Shown here: positions 34,438 through 43,188 of the stretch, piece by piece | Numbering within the stretch: the first letter of the stretch is position 1 | Layout of the letters: every line of letters begins with the position of its first letter | Origin: Eubacterium callanderi | GTDB taxonomy: Bacteria; Bacillota; Clostridia; Eubacteriales; Eubacteriaceae | Assembly: GCF_900142645.1 (NCBI RefSeq) | Contig: NZ_FRBP01000005.1 | Coordinates: 62,001-126,000 of the forward strand | DNA: 64,000 nt | Direction of reading: 5' to 3' | Translations under genes and position numbers: made by a program | The notes under the pieces: generated by a model | Seen by the model: only the letters and a program-made list of their open reading frames with translations | Told to the model about the DNA's origin: nothing | Database searches by the model: none

Positions 34438-35202
34438 TTAAATCTTAATCTCAATGGAAACCGGACAGTGATCAGAACCGGTGACCTCTGTGTGAATGGC
34501 CGCGTCTTTGACCATGTCGATGGCGTTGTCAGACACGAAGAAGTAGTCAATGCGCCAACCGGCGTTGTTGGCCCGGGCGTTAAAACGGTAGGACCACCAG
34601 GAGTACTCGACGGTATCCGGATGCAGATGGCGGTAAGTATCCACATAGCCGTTTTCAAAGAAATGGTCGAGCCACTCACGCTCCATGGGCAGGAAGCCAG
34701 AGCGTTTAGCGTTGGATTTGGGATTTTTCAGGTCCATCTCGGTGTGCGCGGTATTGACGTCACCGCAGATAATGACCTTTTTACCCTGGGCCACCAGGGC
34801 GTTGACATCCTTTAAAAAGCAGTCATAAAAATCCATTTTGAACTGGAGGCGTTCATCGTCCTTCTGACCGTTGGGGAAGTAAATATTAAAGAGGGTGAAT
34901 TCCGGGTATTCCATGATAATGGTGCGGCCCTCGTGGTTGAAGCGGTCCTCAGACAGACCGGTGGTGATCGAGATGGGTTCTTCTTTATAGTAGACAGCAG
35001 TACCGCTGTAGCCCTTGCGCTCGGCAGCGTGGAAAAAGCTGTGGTAACCGGGAATACAACGGATGTCCTCGCTGATCTGATCCTCTGCGGCTTTGACCTC
35101 CTGAAGGCATAAGATATCGGGCTGGGCGGCTTCAACCCATTCGGTAAAGCCCTTTTGTGCCACCGCGCGGATGCCGTTGACGTTCCAGGAATATAATTTC
35201 AT
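34438..35202 (-). CDS. xth: Exodeoxyribonuclease III (AP endonuclease)
   Basis: This 254-residue protein has the family sequence MKLYSWNVNGIRAV and LQEVKA with the metal-binding Glu. The catalytic segment CGDVNTAH and the C-terminal TGSDHCPVSIEI carry the active-site Asp and His. It cleaves at abasic sites and removes 3' blocks during base-excision repair. Full length for ExoA-type enzymes. It is divergent from the FGGY kinase gene. Confidence 0.96.
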   Translation of the reverse strand: MKLYSWNVNGIRAVAQKGFTEWVEAAQPDILCLQEVKAAEDQISEDIRCIPGYHSFFHAAERKGYSGTAVYYKEEPISITTGLSEDRFNHEGRTIIMEYPEFTLFNIYFPNGQKDDERLQFKMDFYDCFLKDVNALVAQGKKVIICGDVNTAHTEMDLKNPKSNAKRSGFLPMEREWLDHFFENGYVDTYRHLHPDTVEYSWWSYRFNARANNAGWRIDYFFVSDNAIDMVKDAAIHTEVTGSDHCPVSIEIKI

Positions 35203-35237
35203 ATCAATGCTCCTTTATCGATTTTTTATTGTTTTTT

Positions 35238-35246
35238 TGGTATAAT
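35238..35246 (+). promoter_or_regulatory. Extended -10 element upstream of the first FGGY kinase
   Basis: TGgTATAAT lies 62 bases before the kinase ATG with no good -35. An inverted TATAAT on the minus strand (35254-35259) may serve the exonuclease gene. Confidence 0.4.
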
Positions 35247-35307
35247 ATGATTTATTATAACACAGAATCATGAGCACTGAGCCAAGAAATGTACGGGAGA
35301 TGAAAAA

Positions 35308-36807
35308 ATGAACTATATCATCGGGATTGACGGCGGAACCACCAAAATAAAGGCAGTCCTTTTCGACACTACAGGCCACGAGATCGAAACAGTGGCGGCC
35401 CCCAGCGATATTCTGGAAGACGGTGTGCGCAAAGAACTGGACATGGATTTTTTCTGGGAAAAGACAGCGGCCTGCGTGCGCCTGCTGATGGAGAAGGGGC
35501 CTGCGACGCCTGAGGAGATCCTGGCTGTCGGCGTGACAGGACAGGGCGAGGGCTTGTGGGCTCTGGATAAAAACAACCGGCCGGTGAGCCGCGCCATTTT
35601 GTGGAATGACGGACGCGCCCACGAGGAAAACTGGGCCGTCAATGAGAAGACTCCTGGGATTGGCAAGCTGGTACACCGGAACCTGGGCACGCCGGCCGGG
35701 GCCGGGAGCGCCCTTCTTTTGCTGCGGTGGACCAAGGATAACCGTCCGGATGTGTACCGCCAGATTCAGACAGTGTTCTTCGCAAAGGACTGGCTGCGCT
35801 ACTGTATGACGGATAAAATCGCCACAGACCCCACCGACGGAGGCGCCGCCTATCTGCGGCTCATCGATGGCGCGCCAGCGGTACAGGCCCTGACCGTGCT
35901 CAGTCTTTCTGAGGCGGAAAGCGGCATTCCCGAGGTACTGCCCTCCGACACCATTGCCGGCCAATTGACAGCGGCAGCTGCGGAAAAAATGGGCCTGCGG
36001 GCTGGAATCCCGGTGGTTACCGGGGCCATGGACGTGGTGGCTTCAGCGGTGGGAACTGGCGCGGTGGGCGTGGGTGACGCCGCGGTGGTGCTGGGCACCA
36101 CCTGCGCCGTGGAGCAGGTACTGCGTCTCCGCGATTGCGATGTGACACGCTGCCGCAGGCACTACCTGCACCATGTGCAGGCGGATCTGGCCATTGATTT
36201 GTCCTCCACCATCAACGGTATGGAAAACGTGGAGTGGATGATGCGTGAGATTGCCAGGAGCGGCAATTATCGGGTGGTGGAGGGACTTATCGAGGATACC
36301 CGTCCGGGCAGCGGCGGGGTTGTTTACCACCCTTATCTGTCGGCGGCCGGTGAGCGGGCTCCTTTCCAGCACCGGGATGCCAGCGCCAGTTTTTTTGGGG
36401 TGAACTCAGGAACGACCAAGGGCGACCTTATGCGCGCGGTGTATGAGGGGCTGGCCTTCTCAGTCCGTGACTGCCTGGAAGGCGGCGGTTACCGGGGACG
36501 CCTGCTGCTTTCCGGCGGCGGCGCAGGAAGCGAGACCTTGTCACAGATGATCGCCGACGTGACTGGGCAGTCCGTAGTGGTGTCCAGGGGCGCGGAGTTT
36601 GGCGCCCTGGGGGCTGCTATGACCGCCGGAGTGGCCGTTGGCCTCTTTGACAGCATAGGAAACGCCGCCGTTAAATGCTGCCGTCTTAAAAAGATTTACA
36701 AGCCACGCCAAAACGCGATGTACGAAAAGTGCTATACCTTCTACCGTGAGCTCAGAGCTGCTTTCGGGCCGTTGTGGGAGCGTCGGGCAGAGATTTTTGA
36801 GAAATAA
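35308..36807 (+). CDS. FGGY-family carbohydrate kinase (xylulokinase/L-xylulose-kinase-like), copy 1
   Basis: This 499-residue sugar kinase has the N-terminal phosphate motif GIDGGTTKIKAVLFDT and the segment VGVTGQGEGLWALD. The C-terminal ATPase domain contains VLGTTCAVEQV and LLLSGGGAGSETLSQM. It is clearly paralogous to the kinase at 38147-39679. It phosphorylates a keto-sugar or polyol to feed the aldolases downstream; the exact sugar is unknown. It lies upstream of the SorC gene, in the same direction but followed by its own terminator, so it is a separate unit. Confidence 0.9.
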   Translation: MNYIIGIDGGTTKIKAVLFDTTGHEIETVAAPSDILEDGVRKELDMDFFWEKTAACVRLLMEKGPATPEEILAVGVTGQGEGLWALDKNNRPVSRAILWNDGRAHEENWAVNEKTPGIGKLVHRNLGTPAGAGSALLLLRWTKDNRPDVYRQIQTVFFAKDWLRYCMTDKIATDPTDGGAAYLRLIDGAPAVQALTVLSLSEAESGIPEVLPSDTIAGQLTAAAAEKMGLRAGIPVVTGAMDVVASAVGTGAVGVGDAAVVLGTTCAVEQVLRLRDCDVTRCRRHYLHHVQADLAIDLSSTINGMENVEWMMREIARSGNYRVVEGLIEDTRPGSGGVVYHPYLSAAGERAPFQHRDASASFFGVNSGTTKGDLMRAVYEGLAFSVRDCLEGGGYRGRLLLSGGGAGSETLSQMIADVTGQSVVVSRGAEFGALGAAMTAGVAVGLFDSIGNAAVKCCRLKKIYKPRQNAMYEKCYTFYRELRAAFGPLWERRAEIFEK

Positions 36808-36843
36808 AAGTAAATTCAATAAAGAAAAGCAATTTTTATGAAT

Positions 36844-36882
36844 AAAAAGTCTGATGTGCGTTTTTGTGCATTGGACTTTTTA
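36844..36882 (+). terminator. Terminator after the first FGGY kinase
   Basis: AAAAAGTC and GACTTTTT flank an imperfect inner stem and a TTTTT loop, ending in TTTTTATTTT. Confidence 0.7.
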
Positions 36883-36959
36883 TTTTGCGCTATTTGGGGC
36901 TAAAAAGATAAAATCGGAACTATTATCTTAAATAATTTAATGAGAAAATGTAATATTAC

Positions 36960-37059
36960 TTGACAAATGTAAGAAAACGGTGTAAATTATAGTCAAGAAA
37001 TACATTTGTAAAATAAAAATACAAATGTAACGCAATTGAAAAATAGGTAGACATATGTA
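36960..37059 (+). promoter_or_regulatory. Promoter and four-site operator array of the SorC regulator
   Basis: The promoter is TTGACA (36960-36965), a 17-base spacer and TAAATT (36983-36988). Four copies of the palindrome TACAAATGTA or a one- or two-base variant occur: gACAAATGTA (36962-36971, on the -35), TACATTTGTA (37001-37010), TACAAATGTA (37020-37029) and gACATATGTA (37050-37059). The gap to the kinase terminator is otherwise AT-rich and empty. Confidence 0.78.
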
Positions 37060-37097
37060 ATAATGAAAAAAATATGGACACTTATTTGGAGGTTGCC

Positions 37098-38039
37098 ATG
37101 GAAGATAAAAATCTGTATATCAAGATCGCGCACTGGTACTATACCTTGGGTATGACGCAGGATGAGATCGCGAAGCGGCTGTCTTTTACAAGACAGCGTG
37201 TGAACCGGATCATCAGCTCTCTGAGGGATATGGGTATTGTTACCATAAAGGTTAACGGCTACGCCCAGGGAAATGTGGCATATGAAGGGGCGATCGAGGA
37301 GCATTTTGGTTTAAAAAGAGTAATCATTGCGGAATCGTATGATGGTGAGAGCAACTACATGCCGTCGCTTGCAAACACGGCCTCCCAGTATCTGGAGGAT
37401 TACCTTCAGCCTGGTATGAGCATCGGGGTATCCTGGGGGGAAACACTTGCAGCTACCATTTCGAATCTTTCTTTTAAAAGGCGGAGTGAGTGTACGGTGG
37501 TGCAGATGGTCGGAGCGCAGAACATTGACATGGATATGTTAAAGTCGGATGAAATCGCCCGGTCGCTGGCAGATAAGCTGGACAGTGTGTGTTATATACT
37601 CTACGCGCCAGTTGTTGTCGATCACGCGGAGACAAAGAGAATGCTGATGGAAGAGCGGACCATTCAAAAGTCCTATGAGCTCATGAGGCGCTGTGATGTG
37701 GCGCTTTTTGGGATCGGGCAGGTGAGCCGTGAATCTACCATGTGTAAGCGTGGTCTGCTGAAGGTCGAGGATATTGACCGGCTGAGGCAGGACGGCTTTA
37801 TCGGGGATGTCTGTGTGAACCCCGTAACCATTGATGGCCGCTGGCAGGATTGTTTTATCCGTGACCGCGTTATCAGCGCGAACATGGAGATTCTGAAAAA
37901 CATTCCGAATGTTGTGGCTATTGCCGGCGGGGAGGATAAAACGGAAGCCATTATCGGCTGTCTGGCCTCCGGGGTCATCGATACGCTTATCACCACTGAT
38001 ATGACAGCAGAACGCATTGTGAGAACTCTTGGTTTATAG
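37098..38039 (+). CDS. SorC/DeoR-family sugar-binding transcriptional regulator
   Basis: This 313-residue protein has an N-terminal helix-turn-helix with MTQDEIAKRLSFTRQRVNRI. A C-terminal sugar-phosphate-binding domain (about 60-313) contains GVSWGETLAATI and GGEDKTEAIIGCLASGVIDTLITTD, typical of SorC effector domains. It should sense a phosphorylated sugar made by the cluster and control the genes that follow. ATG 37098 follows TTGGAGG at five bases; the upstream ATG 37074 lacks a ribosome site. The tandem palindromes before it suggest autoregulation. Confidence 0.92.
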   Translation: MEDKNLYIKIAHWYYTLGMTQDEIAKRLSFTRQRVNRIISSLRDMGIVTIKVNGYAQGNVAYEGAIEEHFGLKRVIIAESYDGESNYMPSLANTASQYLEDYLQPGMSIGVSWGETLAATISNLSFKRRSECTVVQMVGAQNIDMDMLKSDEIARSLADKLDSVCYILYAPVVVDHAETKRMLMEERTIQKSYELMRRCDVALFGIGQVSRESTMCKRGLLKVEDIDRLRQDGFIGDVCVNPVTIDGRWQDCFIRDRVISANMEILKNIPNVVAIAGGEDKTEAIIGCLASGVIDTLITTDMTAERIVRTLGL

Positions 38040-38146
38040 GACTGGTTTGAACCACCTTGTGGTTTAAATAGATAGGGCAGCGGCTGCATTGTGACAGCAA
38101 GGGGGACGCCGTTGTCTGAAAAAACTATGATTCTCGGAGGGAAAAC

Positions 38147-39679
38147 ATGAAGTATATTATCGGCATTGATGCGGGGACATCAAATGTAAAGGCAGTTTTG
38201 TTTGATGTGGATGGCAATGAAATTTTAGTCGAAGTTTTAGAAAATGAGCCCATTTATATCGGCGATACAGACGTGGAGCAGAACATGAACATTTTGTGGG
38301 AAAAGGTTGCCCTTTGTATCAAGATGATCATGGAAAACGGACCGGCAAAGGCAGACGATATTCTGGGCATTGGCGTCACTGGCCAGGGCGAGGGCATCTG
38401 GCTTATGGATGAAAACGGCGAACCTGTACAGGATGCGATTCTGTGGTGTGACGGTCGCGCCGCCGATGAAGTCGCCAAGGTGACAGAGGATGATCCAAAG
38501 CTCGGTGAAATGATTTTCAAAACAACCGGGACGCCGCCGCTCACAGGAACACAGTTGATGCTGCTGAAGTGGATGAAAAACAACCGCAAGGAAGTACTGG
38601 ACAAAGCGAAAACCATGTTCTTCTGTAAGGACTGGGTGCGCTATAAACTGACCGGTACCATCAATGGCGATATGAGTGACACAGGAACTTCTTTAATGGA
38701 CGCAGAAAAGGGCGAAGTAGCAGTGGATCTGTTAAAAGCACTGGATTTAGGCGAATATGTGGACCTTATCGCTCCGGTGGTTATCTCCAACAAAATTGTC
38801 GGGAATGTACTTGACCGAGTTGCAAAGGATCTCGGCCTTAACCCGGGAACACCTGTCGTGGCAGGCGCCATTGACGTTGTCGCCGCTGCGGTGGGTATCG
38901 GAGCCGTAGAAGACAAGGATATCTGCGTTATTTTAGGCACTACCTGCGCCAATGAAATCTTCATGAAAAAGGAAGACTGCGAATTTGGCAAGGAGGGAAC
39001 ACGTCTTGAAAAGCATGCGGTGGGGGATCTGTTTGTCAATCTGATGCCAACCATGAACGGAACACCGAACATCGACTGGGTACTCAACGAAATTGCCCTG
39101 ACTAAGGATTTTTCTAAGGTCGATATCATGATCAAGGATGTTCCGGCCGGCAGTGGCGGCGTGATTTACCATCCTTACATCAGTGCAGCGGGGGAACGCG
39201 CTCCATTTTACCATCCGCATGCCAAGGCGAATTTCTTTGGTATCAGTGCGAACACCAAGCGTGCAGACTTAGTTCATGCGGTTTACGAAGGCATTACCCT
39301 TTCCATTAAAGACTGCCTGCAGGGCGCGGATAGAAACAGCAAAATTTTTATTGCCGGCGGCGGAGCCAAGAGCTCGATCTGGGCGCAGATGATCTCAGAC
39401 GTTACCGGTATGGAGGTTGTTGTGTCTGCCGGAAATGAATTCGGTGCCAAAGGAGTTGCCATGATGGTGGGTCTTGCGGTGGGCGAATATGAGAGCTATA
39501 CCGACGCGGCCCGCAGAACCTGCAAATCTGAACGCATTTACCGTCCGAGACCAGATCAGAACGCGATTTACGAAGACATCTACACACTGTATAAAGGCAT
39601 CCGTATCGCCTGCGAGAGCCTATGGACAGCCCGTGCAGATGTGATGAAAACTATCAGTAAACGTACCCGAGAAAACTAG
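38147..39679 (+). CDS. FGGY-family carbohydrate kinase, copy 2
   Basis: This 510-residue kinase parallels copy 1: GIDAGTSNVKAVLFDVDG, IGVTGQGEGIWLMDENG, VILGTTCANEIFMKK and FIAGGGAKSSIWAQM. The family context (L-xylulose, ribulose, erythritol-type kinases) is clear but the substrate is not. The RBS is TCGGAGGG. A short dyad AACCAC-ctt-GTGGTT lies in the 107-base gap after the regulator. It starts the run kinase, dehydrogenase, aldolase, aldolase, aldolase. Confidence 0.92.
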   Translation: MKYIIGIDAGTSNVKAVLFDVDGNEILVEVLENEPIYIGDTDVEQNMNILWEKVALCIKMIMENGPAKADDILGIGVTGQGEGIWLMDENGEPVQDAILWCDGRAADEVAKVTEDDPKLGEMIFKTTGTPPLTGTQLMLLKWMKNNRKEVLDKAKTMFFCKDWVRYKLTGTINGDMSDTGTSLMDAEKGEVAVDLLKALDLGEYVDLIAPVVISNKIVGNVLDRVAKDLGLNPGTPVVAGAIDVVAAAVGIGAVEDKDICVILGTTCANEIFMKKEDCEFGKEGTRLEKHAVGDLFVNLMPTMNGTPNIDWVLNEIALTKDFSKVDIMIKDVPAGSGGVIYHPYISAAGERAPFYHPHAKANFFGISANTKRADLVHAVYEGITLSIKDCLQGADRNSKIFIAGGGAKSSIWAQMISDVTGMEVVVSAGNEFGAKGVAMMVGLAVGEYESYTDAARRTCKSERIYRPRPDQNAIYEDIYTLYKGIRIACESLWTARADVMKTISKRTREN

Positions 39680-39701
39680 AGACAGAAAGAAGGATAACAC
39701 A

Positions 39702-40736
39702 ATGAAAATTTTTTTTACTGCAGAATATGATGAAGAACAGTTAAAGCCATTATACGAAATGGGTGAAGTGGTAAAAGATGGCTGGGCCATTGGCCTGCCC
39801 AAAATGCAGGAGGAGGAGCTCATGGAAAAATCCGCAGACGCGGACATCATCATTACAAGCTACGACGATATTACCCGGGCAGTCATTGAAAATGCCCCAA
39901 ACCTCAAGCTCATCGCCTGTACCCGCGCCACTCCGGTTAACGTTGATATGGCCGCAGCAAAAGAACGTGGTATTCCTGTTATCTATACACCGGGACGTAA
40001 TTCCGACACTACTGCTGAGATGACCGTAGGACTCATGCTCTCCATCGCCAGAAAGATCCCGATGGCCTACAAGGCTTTAAAGGAAGGAAAATTTACCGCT
40101 GATCCTAACGCACAGAAGGTAACCAAGGAAGGTCTGAAGGTCGATATGGTCTGGGATATGGAACCCGGCTCACCTTATATGGTGTTTAAGGGGACTCAGC
40201 TTCATGGTAAGACGCTGGGGATCGTAGGTTATGGCAGCATTGGCCGCCGCGTGGGCAAAATTGCCCGTGCCTTTGGCATGGAACTGTTGATTTATGACCC
40301 GTTCCTATGTCCCATCGACTTAGAGGAAGTTGGCGTTAAAAAAGCAGAAAAACTGGAAGACCTGATGAAAAACGCGGATTTCATCACCTGTCATATGAAG
40401 ATCACCCCGGAAACTACGGGCATTATCAGCCGTGAAATGATTGCTCTTATGAAACCAACCGCCTATTTTATCAACAGCTCGAGAGGTGCGATCCTTGACG
40501 AGGAAGCCCTGATCGACGCGCTCCGCGAAAAACGGATCGCTGGCGCTGCCTTTGACGTCTACGCTAAAGAGCCCATTGCCAGCAACCATCCATATATCAC
40601 TGAACTTGACAATGTCGTCATCACACCGCATATTGCCGGAGCCACTGACGATGTCCTTGTGAACCATACCAAACAGATCGTCGCTGACGTAAAACGCTTC
40701 GCAGAAGGCCGCAGAATGCTGTACGAATACCGTTAA
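39702..40736 (+). CDS. D-isomer-specific 2-hydroxyacid dehydrogenase family protein
   Basis: This 344-residue protein has the NAD-binding motif GIVGYGSIGRRVGKIA. The catalytic residues are the Arg in INSSRGAILDE, the Glu in DVYAKEPI and the His in ITPHIAGAT. It is closest to the SerA/glycerate-dehydrogenase group but lacks ACT domains, so it probably acts on a hydroxy- or keto-acid made in this sugar pathway rather than on 3-phosphoglycerate. It starts 22 bases after kinase 2, in the same operon. Confidence 0.9.
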   Translation: MKIFFTAEYDEEQLKPLYEMGEVVKDGWAIGLPKMQEEELMEKSADADIIITSYDDITRAVIENAPNLKLIACTRATPVNVDMAAAKERGIPVIYTPGRNSDTTAEMTVGLMLSIARKIPMAYKALKEGKFTADPNAQKVTKEGLKVDMVWDMEPGSPYMVFKGTQLHGKTLGIVGYGSIGRRVGKIARAFGMELLIYDPFLCPIDLEEVGVKKAEKLEDLMKNADFITCHMKITPETTGIISREMIALMKPTAYFINSSRGAILDEEALIDALREKRIAGAAFDVYAKEPIASNHPYITELDNVVITPHIAGATDDVLVNHTKQIVADVKRFAEGRRMLYEYR

Positions 40737-40790
40737 AGCCAAGTAGATAAACCTGAATAAAAAATATATAGAATAAAGAGGAGATTAAAG

Positions 40791-41453
40791 ATGTTACTGC
40801 AAAAAGAAAGAGAAGACGTTGTAAAATACTGCCAGATGCTGATCACCCACGGTTTAACCAAGGGAACCGGCGGAAACATCAGCATTTTAAACCGGGAAGA
40901 GGGCTTGTTTGCCATCAGCCCAAGTGGTATCGACTATTTTGAAACCGAGCCAGAGGATATTGTTGTCATGAATCTGAAAGGTGAGATTGTGGATGGGGAT
41001 CGTAAACCCTCCAGCGAACATGAACTTCACCGCATTTTCTATACCGACCGCGACGACATCGCCGCTGTCGTACACACACACTCTGTTTACAGCACCGTTC
41101 TGGCAACTCTGAGAGAAGGCCTGCCGGCTTCCAGCTATCTGGTCGCATTTTCTGGTTACGATGTCCGCTGCGCCGAATACGCCTCTTACGGATCAATGGA
41201 ATTGGCTAAAAACACCTTTGAAGCGATGAAAGAACGCAACGCCGCTTTTATGGCAAACCATGGCCTTATCGCCGGGGGCAGTGATATTCTCAATGCCTTT
41301 AACATTGTGGAACAGATCGAACAATGTGCAGAAGTTTATGTTAAAGCCAGAGCCATCGGCACACCCGTACTTTTAGACCACGACGAAATGACCCGCATGA
41401 TTGACAGTTTCAACAACTCTTACGGTCAGCGTAAAGCAAAAAAGGACTTATAA
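40791..41453 (+). CDS. Class II aldolase/adducin family protein, copy A
   Basis: This 220-residue protein of the L-fuculose-phosphate aldolase type has the phosphate motif TKGTGGNISI, the catalytic Glu in PSSEHELHR, the zinc pair H95 and H97 in VVHTHSVYS, and the third zinc His in MANHGLIAG. All catalytic ligands are present, so it should cleave a sugar phosphate to DHAP plus an aldehyde, or a related retro-aldol. The RBS is GAGGAG. It differs in sequence from copies B and C, which are near paralogues of each other. Confidence 0.93.
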   Translation: MLLQKEREDVVKYCQMLITHGLTKGTGGNISILNREEGLFAISPSGIDYFETEPEDIVVMNLKGEIVDGDRKPSSEHELHRIFYTDRDDIAAVVHTHSVYSTVLATLREGLPASSYLVAFSGYDVRCAEYASYGSMELAKNTFEAMKERNAAFMANHGLIAGGSDILNAFNIVEQIEQCAEVYVKARAIGTPVLLDHDEMTRMIDSFNNSYGQRKAKKDL

Positions 41454-41495
41454 GAATTACCCTGTGACTATTTTCTTAAATGAGTAAACCCCATC

Positions 41496-41533
41496 AAAAC
41501 CCGGAGGCAGTGATTCGGCCTCCGGGTTTTCCC
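41496..41533 (+). terminator. Terminator-like hairpin between aldolases A and B
   Basis: AAAACCCGGAGGC (41496-41508) and GCCTCCGGGTTTT (41518-41530) form a perfect 13-base stem. It ends or attenuates the upstream operon. Confidence 0.88.
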
Positions 41534-41566
41534 ATTTTGGAAGCTGAGAAAGAAAGGAAGAATGAC

Positions 41567-42220
41567 ATGAAGTATACGGAAGAAAGGCAAGCCATCATCG
41601 ACGCCTGCCTGTGGCTTCAGGACACGGGTATGGTCATTGGTACCTGGGGAAATGTGAGCGTGCGCCTGGACGAAGAAACGATTATGGTAACTCCGAGCCG
41701 GATAGAATATGCGGACTTGACGCCTGCAGATATGGTGATCGTGGATATGGCGGGGAACAAGGTAGAGGGCGAACACAAACCTACCTCCGAGATGCATGTG
41801 CACCGGCTCATTTACGCGGCCCGACCCGATGTGGGAGCAGTGGTTCACTGCCACCCGGTTTACGCCTCAGCCATGTGTGCGGCCGAACACGGCATTCCGG
41901 TTATCTTTGAGGAAATGAGCCAGATGATCGGGGGGGAGATCCCCATCACGGCCGAGTATGTGAATGCTGGACAGCATGTACGTCTGGGAGAGGTAACCGC
42001 CGAGGCACTGGGCGATAAAAATGCCGTCCTGATCCGCAATCACGCCCCGGTCTGCGTGGGCCGTGATCTTAAGGAAGCCCTGACTTGTTCACAGGTGACC
42101 GAGAAAGCTGCCAAGTGCTATCTGGCGCTCAGAGGCGGTGTGGAGATCACCACCATCCCGGAGGCTATGGTCAAGGCCGAGCGCCATAGGTTCCTTTACA
42201 GCTATGGTCATGAGCAGTAA
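41567..42220 (+). CDS. Class II aldolase/adducin family protein, copy B
   Basis: This 217-residue aldolase has the phosphate segment GTWGNVSVRL, catalytic E75 in PTSEMHVHR, zinc ligands H94 and H96 in VVHCHPVYA, and H159 in RNHAPV. It is therefore a complete, probably active zinc enzyme. ATG 41567 follows GAAAGGAAG at 7 bases; the longer frame runs through the terminator and is rejected. It is very similar along its whole length to copy C, indicating tandem duplication. Confidence 0.93.
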   Translation: MKYTEERQAIIDACLWLQDTGMVIGTWGNVSVRLDEETIMVTPSRIEYADLTPADMVIVDMAGNKVEGEHKPTSEMHVHRLIYAARPDVGAVVHCHPVYASAMCAAEHGIPVIFEEMSQMIGGEIPITAEYVNAGQHVRLGEVTAEALGDKNAVLIRNHAPVCVGRDLKEALTCSQVTEKAAKCYLALRGGVEITTIPEAMVKAERHRFLYSYGHEQ

Positions 42221-42259
42221 GCGACGGTACCGTCGGCCTTAAGAATCTAAAAAGCTCAG

Positions 42260-42288
42260 TTGATAGATTCTCCCTAAAAGAGTATAAT
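42260..42288 (+). promoter_or_regulatory. Promoter of aldolase C
   Basis: TTGATA (42260-42265), a 17-base spacer and TATAAT (42283-42288) are a near-consensus pair lying between aldolase B and a leader hairpin. Confidence 0.75.
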
Positions 42289-42307
42289 AGTATTTAAACA
42301 AACCTTC

Positions 42308-42337
42308 CCCGGAGATGCAGTCCTGTCTCCGGGTTTT
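42308..42337 (+). terminator. Leader hairpin / possible attenuator before aldolase C
   Basis: CCCGGAGA-tgcagtcctg-TCTCCGGG is followed by TTTTCC, about 15 bases after the predicted transcription start of the downstream gene. It strongly resembles the hairpin before aldolase B. Confidence 0.7.
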
Positions 42338-42392
42338 CCTGAATCCGGAATGAAAAGGTTATCTTACTTTTAATGTGTGAAAGGAGAATTTG

Positions 42393-43055
42393 ATGGAATA
42401 CGCAAAAGAGAGAAAAGCCATTGTGGAAGCCTGCCGGTGGCTGGAGGCCAACGAGATGGTCATTGGCACTTGGGGCAATGTGAGCGCGCGCCTGGATGGG
42501 GGAAAGCTGCTGGTGACGCCGAGCCGGGTGGCTTTTACGGATATTTACCCTGAAGATCTGGTGGTTGTGGACACCGAGGGCTGTAAGGTTGAGGGCGTGT
42601 GGTATCCGAGCTCTGAGGTTCATATTCATCGTCTGATCTACGCCAGACGCGGGGATGTCAATGCCATTATCCAGTGCTATCCCACTTACGCCTCTGCCAT
42701 GTGCGCCTCTCAGCAGGGAATTCCGCCGATTTTTGAAGAAATGAGTCAGCTCATCGGCGGCGGAATTCCGGTAACGCCTGAATACATTAACGCCGGACAG
42801 CACCGAAGACTGGCAGAGGCTGTCATCCAAACCATAGGCCAGAAGAACGCTATCCTGATTCGGAACCACGCCCCCATGTGCTTTGGCCGCGACATGACTG
42901 AGGCCCTCACCTGCTGTAAGGTAACCGAGAAAGCCGCAAAATCCTACCTGGCCCTCAAAGGTGGCGTCGATGTGGCCGTCATCCCCGACGAAATGGTCGA
43001 TGCTGAGCGCGAACGCTACCTGAACCGGTACGGGCATGAGGGATGTGAGGAATAG
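42393..43055 (+). CDS. Class II aldolase/adducin paralogue, copy C, lacking two zinc ligands
   Basis: This 220-residue protein aligns with copy B without gaps through the core. It keeps the phosphate segment GTWGNVSARL, E75 (PSSEVHIHR) and H159 (RNHAPM). The zinc pair H94/H96 of copy B is replaced by Q94 and Y96 (IIQCYPTYA). A class II aldolase lacking two of its three zinc histidines should not bind zinc normally, so it may be inactive, regulatory, or use a different chemistry. ATG 42393 follows AAGGAG at 6 bases. It has its own promoter and ends at a short terminator. Confidence 0.92.
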   Translation: MEYAKERKAIVEACRWLEANEMVIGTWGNVSARLDGGKLLVTPSRVAFTDIYPEDLVVVDTEGCKVEGVWYPSSEVHIHRLIYARRGDVNAIIQCYPTYASAMCASQQGIPPIFEEMSQLIGGGIPVTPEYINAGQHRRLAEAVIQTIGQKNAILIRNHAPMCFGRDMTEALTCCKVTEKAAKSYLALKGGVDVAVIPDEMVDAERERYLNRYGHEGCEE

Positions 43056-43059
43056 GATT

Positions 43060-43082
43060 AAAGCCCTTCGGGGCTTTTTTTT
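43060..43082 (+). terminator. Terminator after aldolase C
   Basis: AAAGCCC-ttcg-GGGCTTT is followed by a T run of eight. Confidence 0.9.
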
Positions 43083-43188
43083 GTGTTTTCAATCAGGAAA
43101 GTTTAAAAGTTTTCGCTGTCATTTAATTATTATCTTGCCCGTTGGGTATAAAAAAGCAAAAGTATCTGAATTAAGAAAGGAAAAAACA

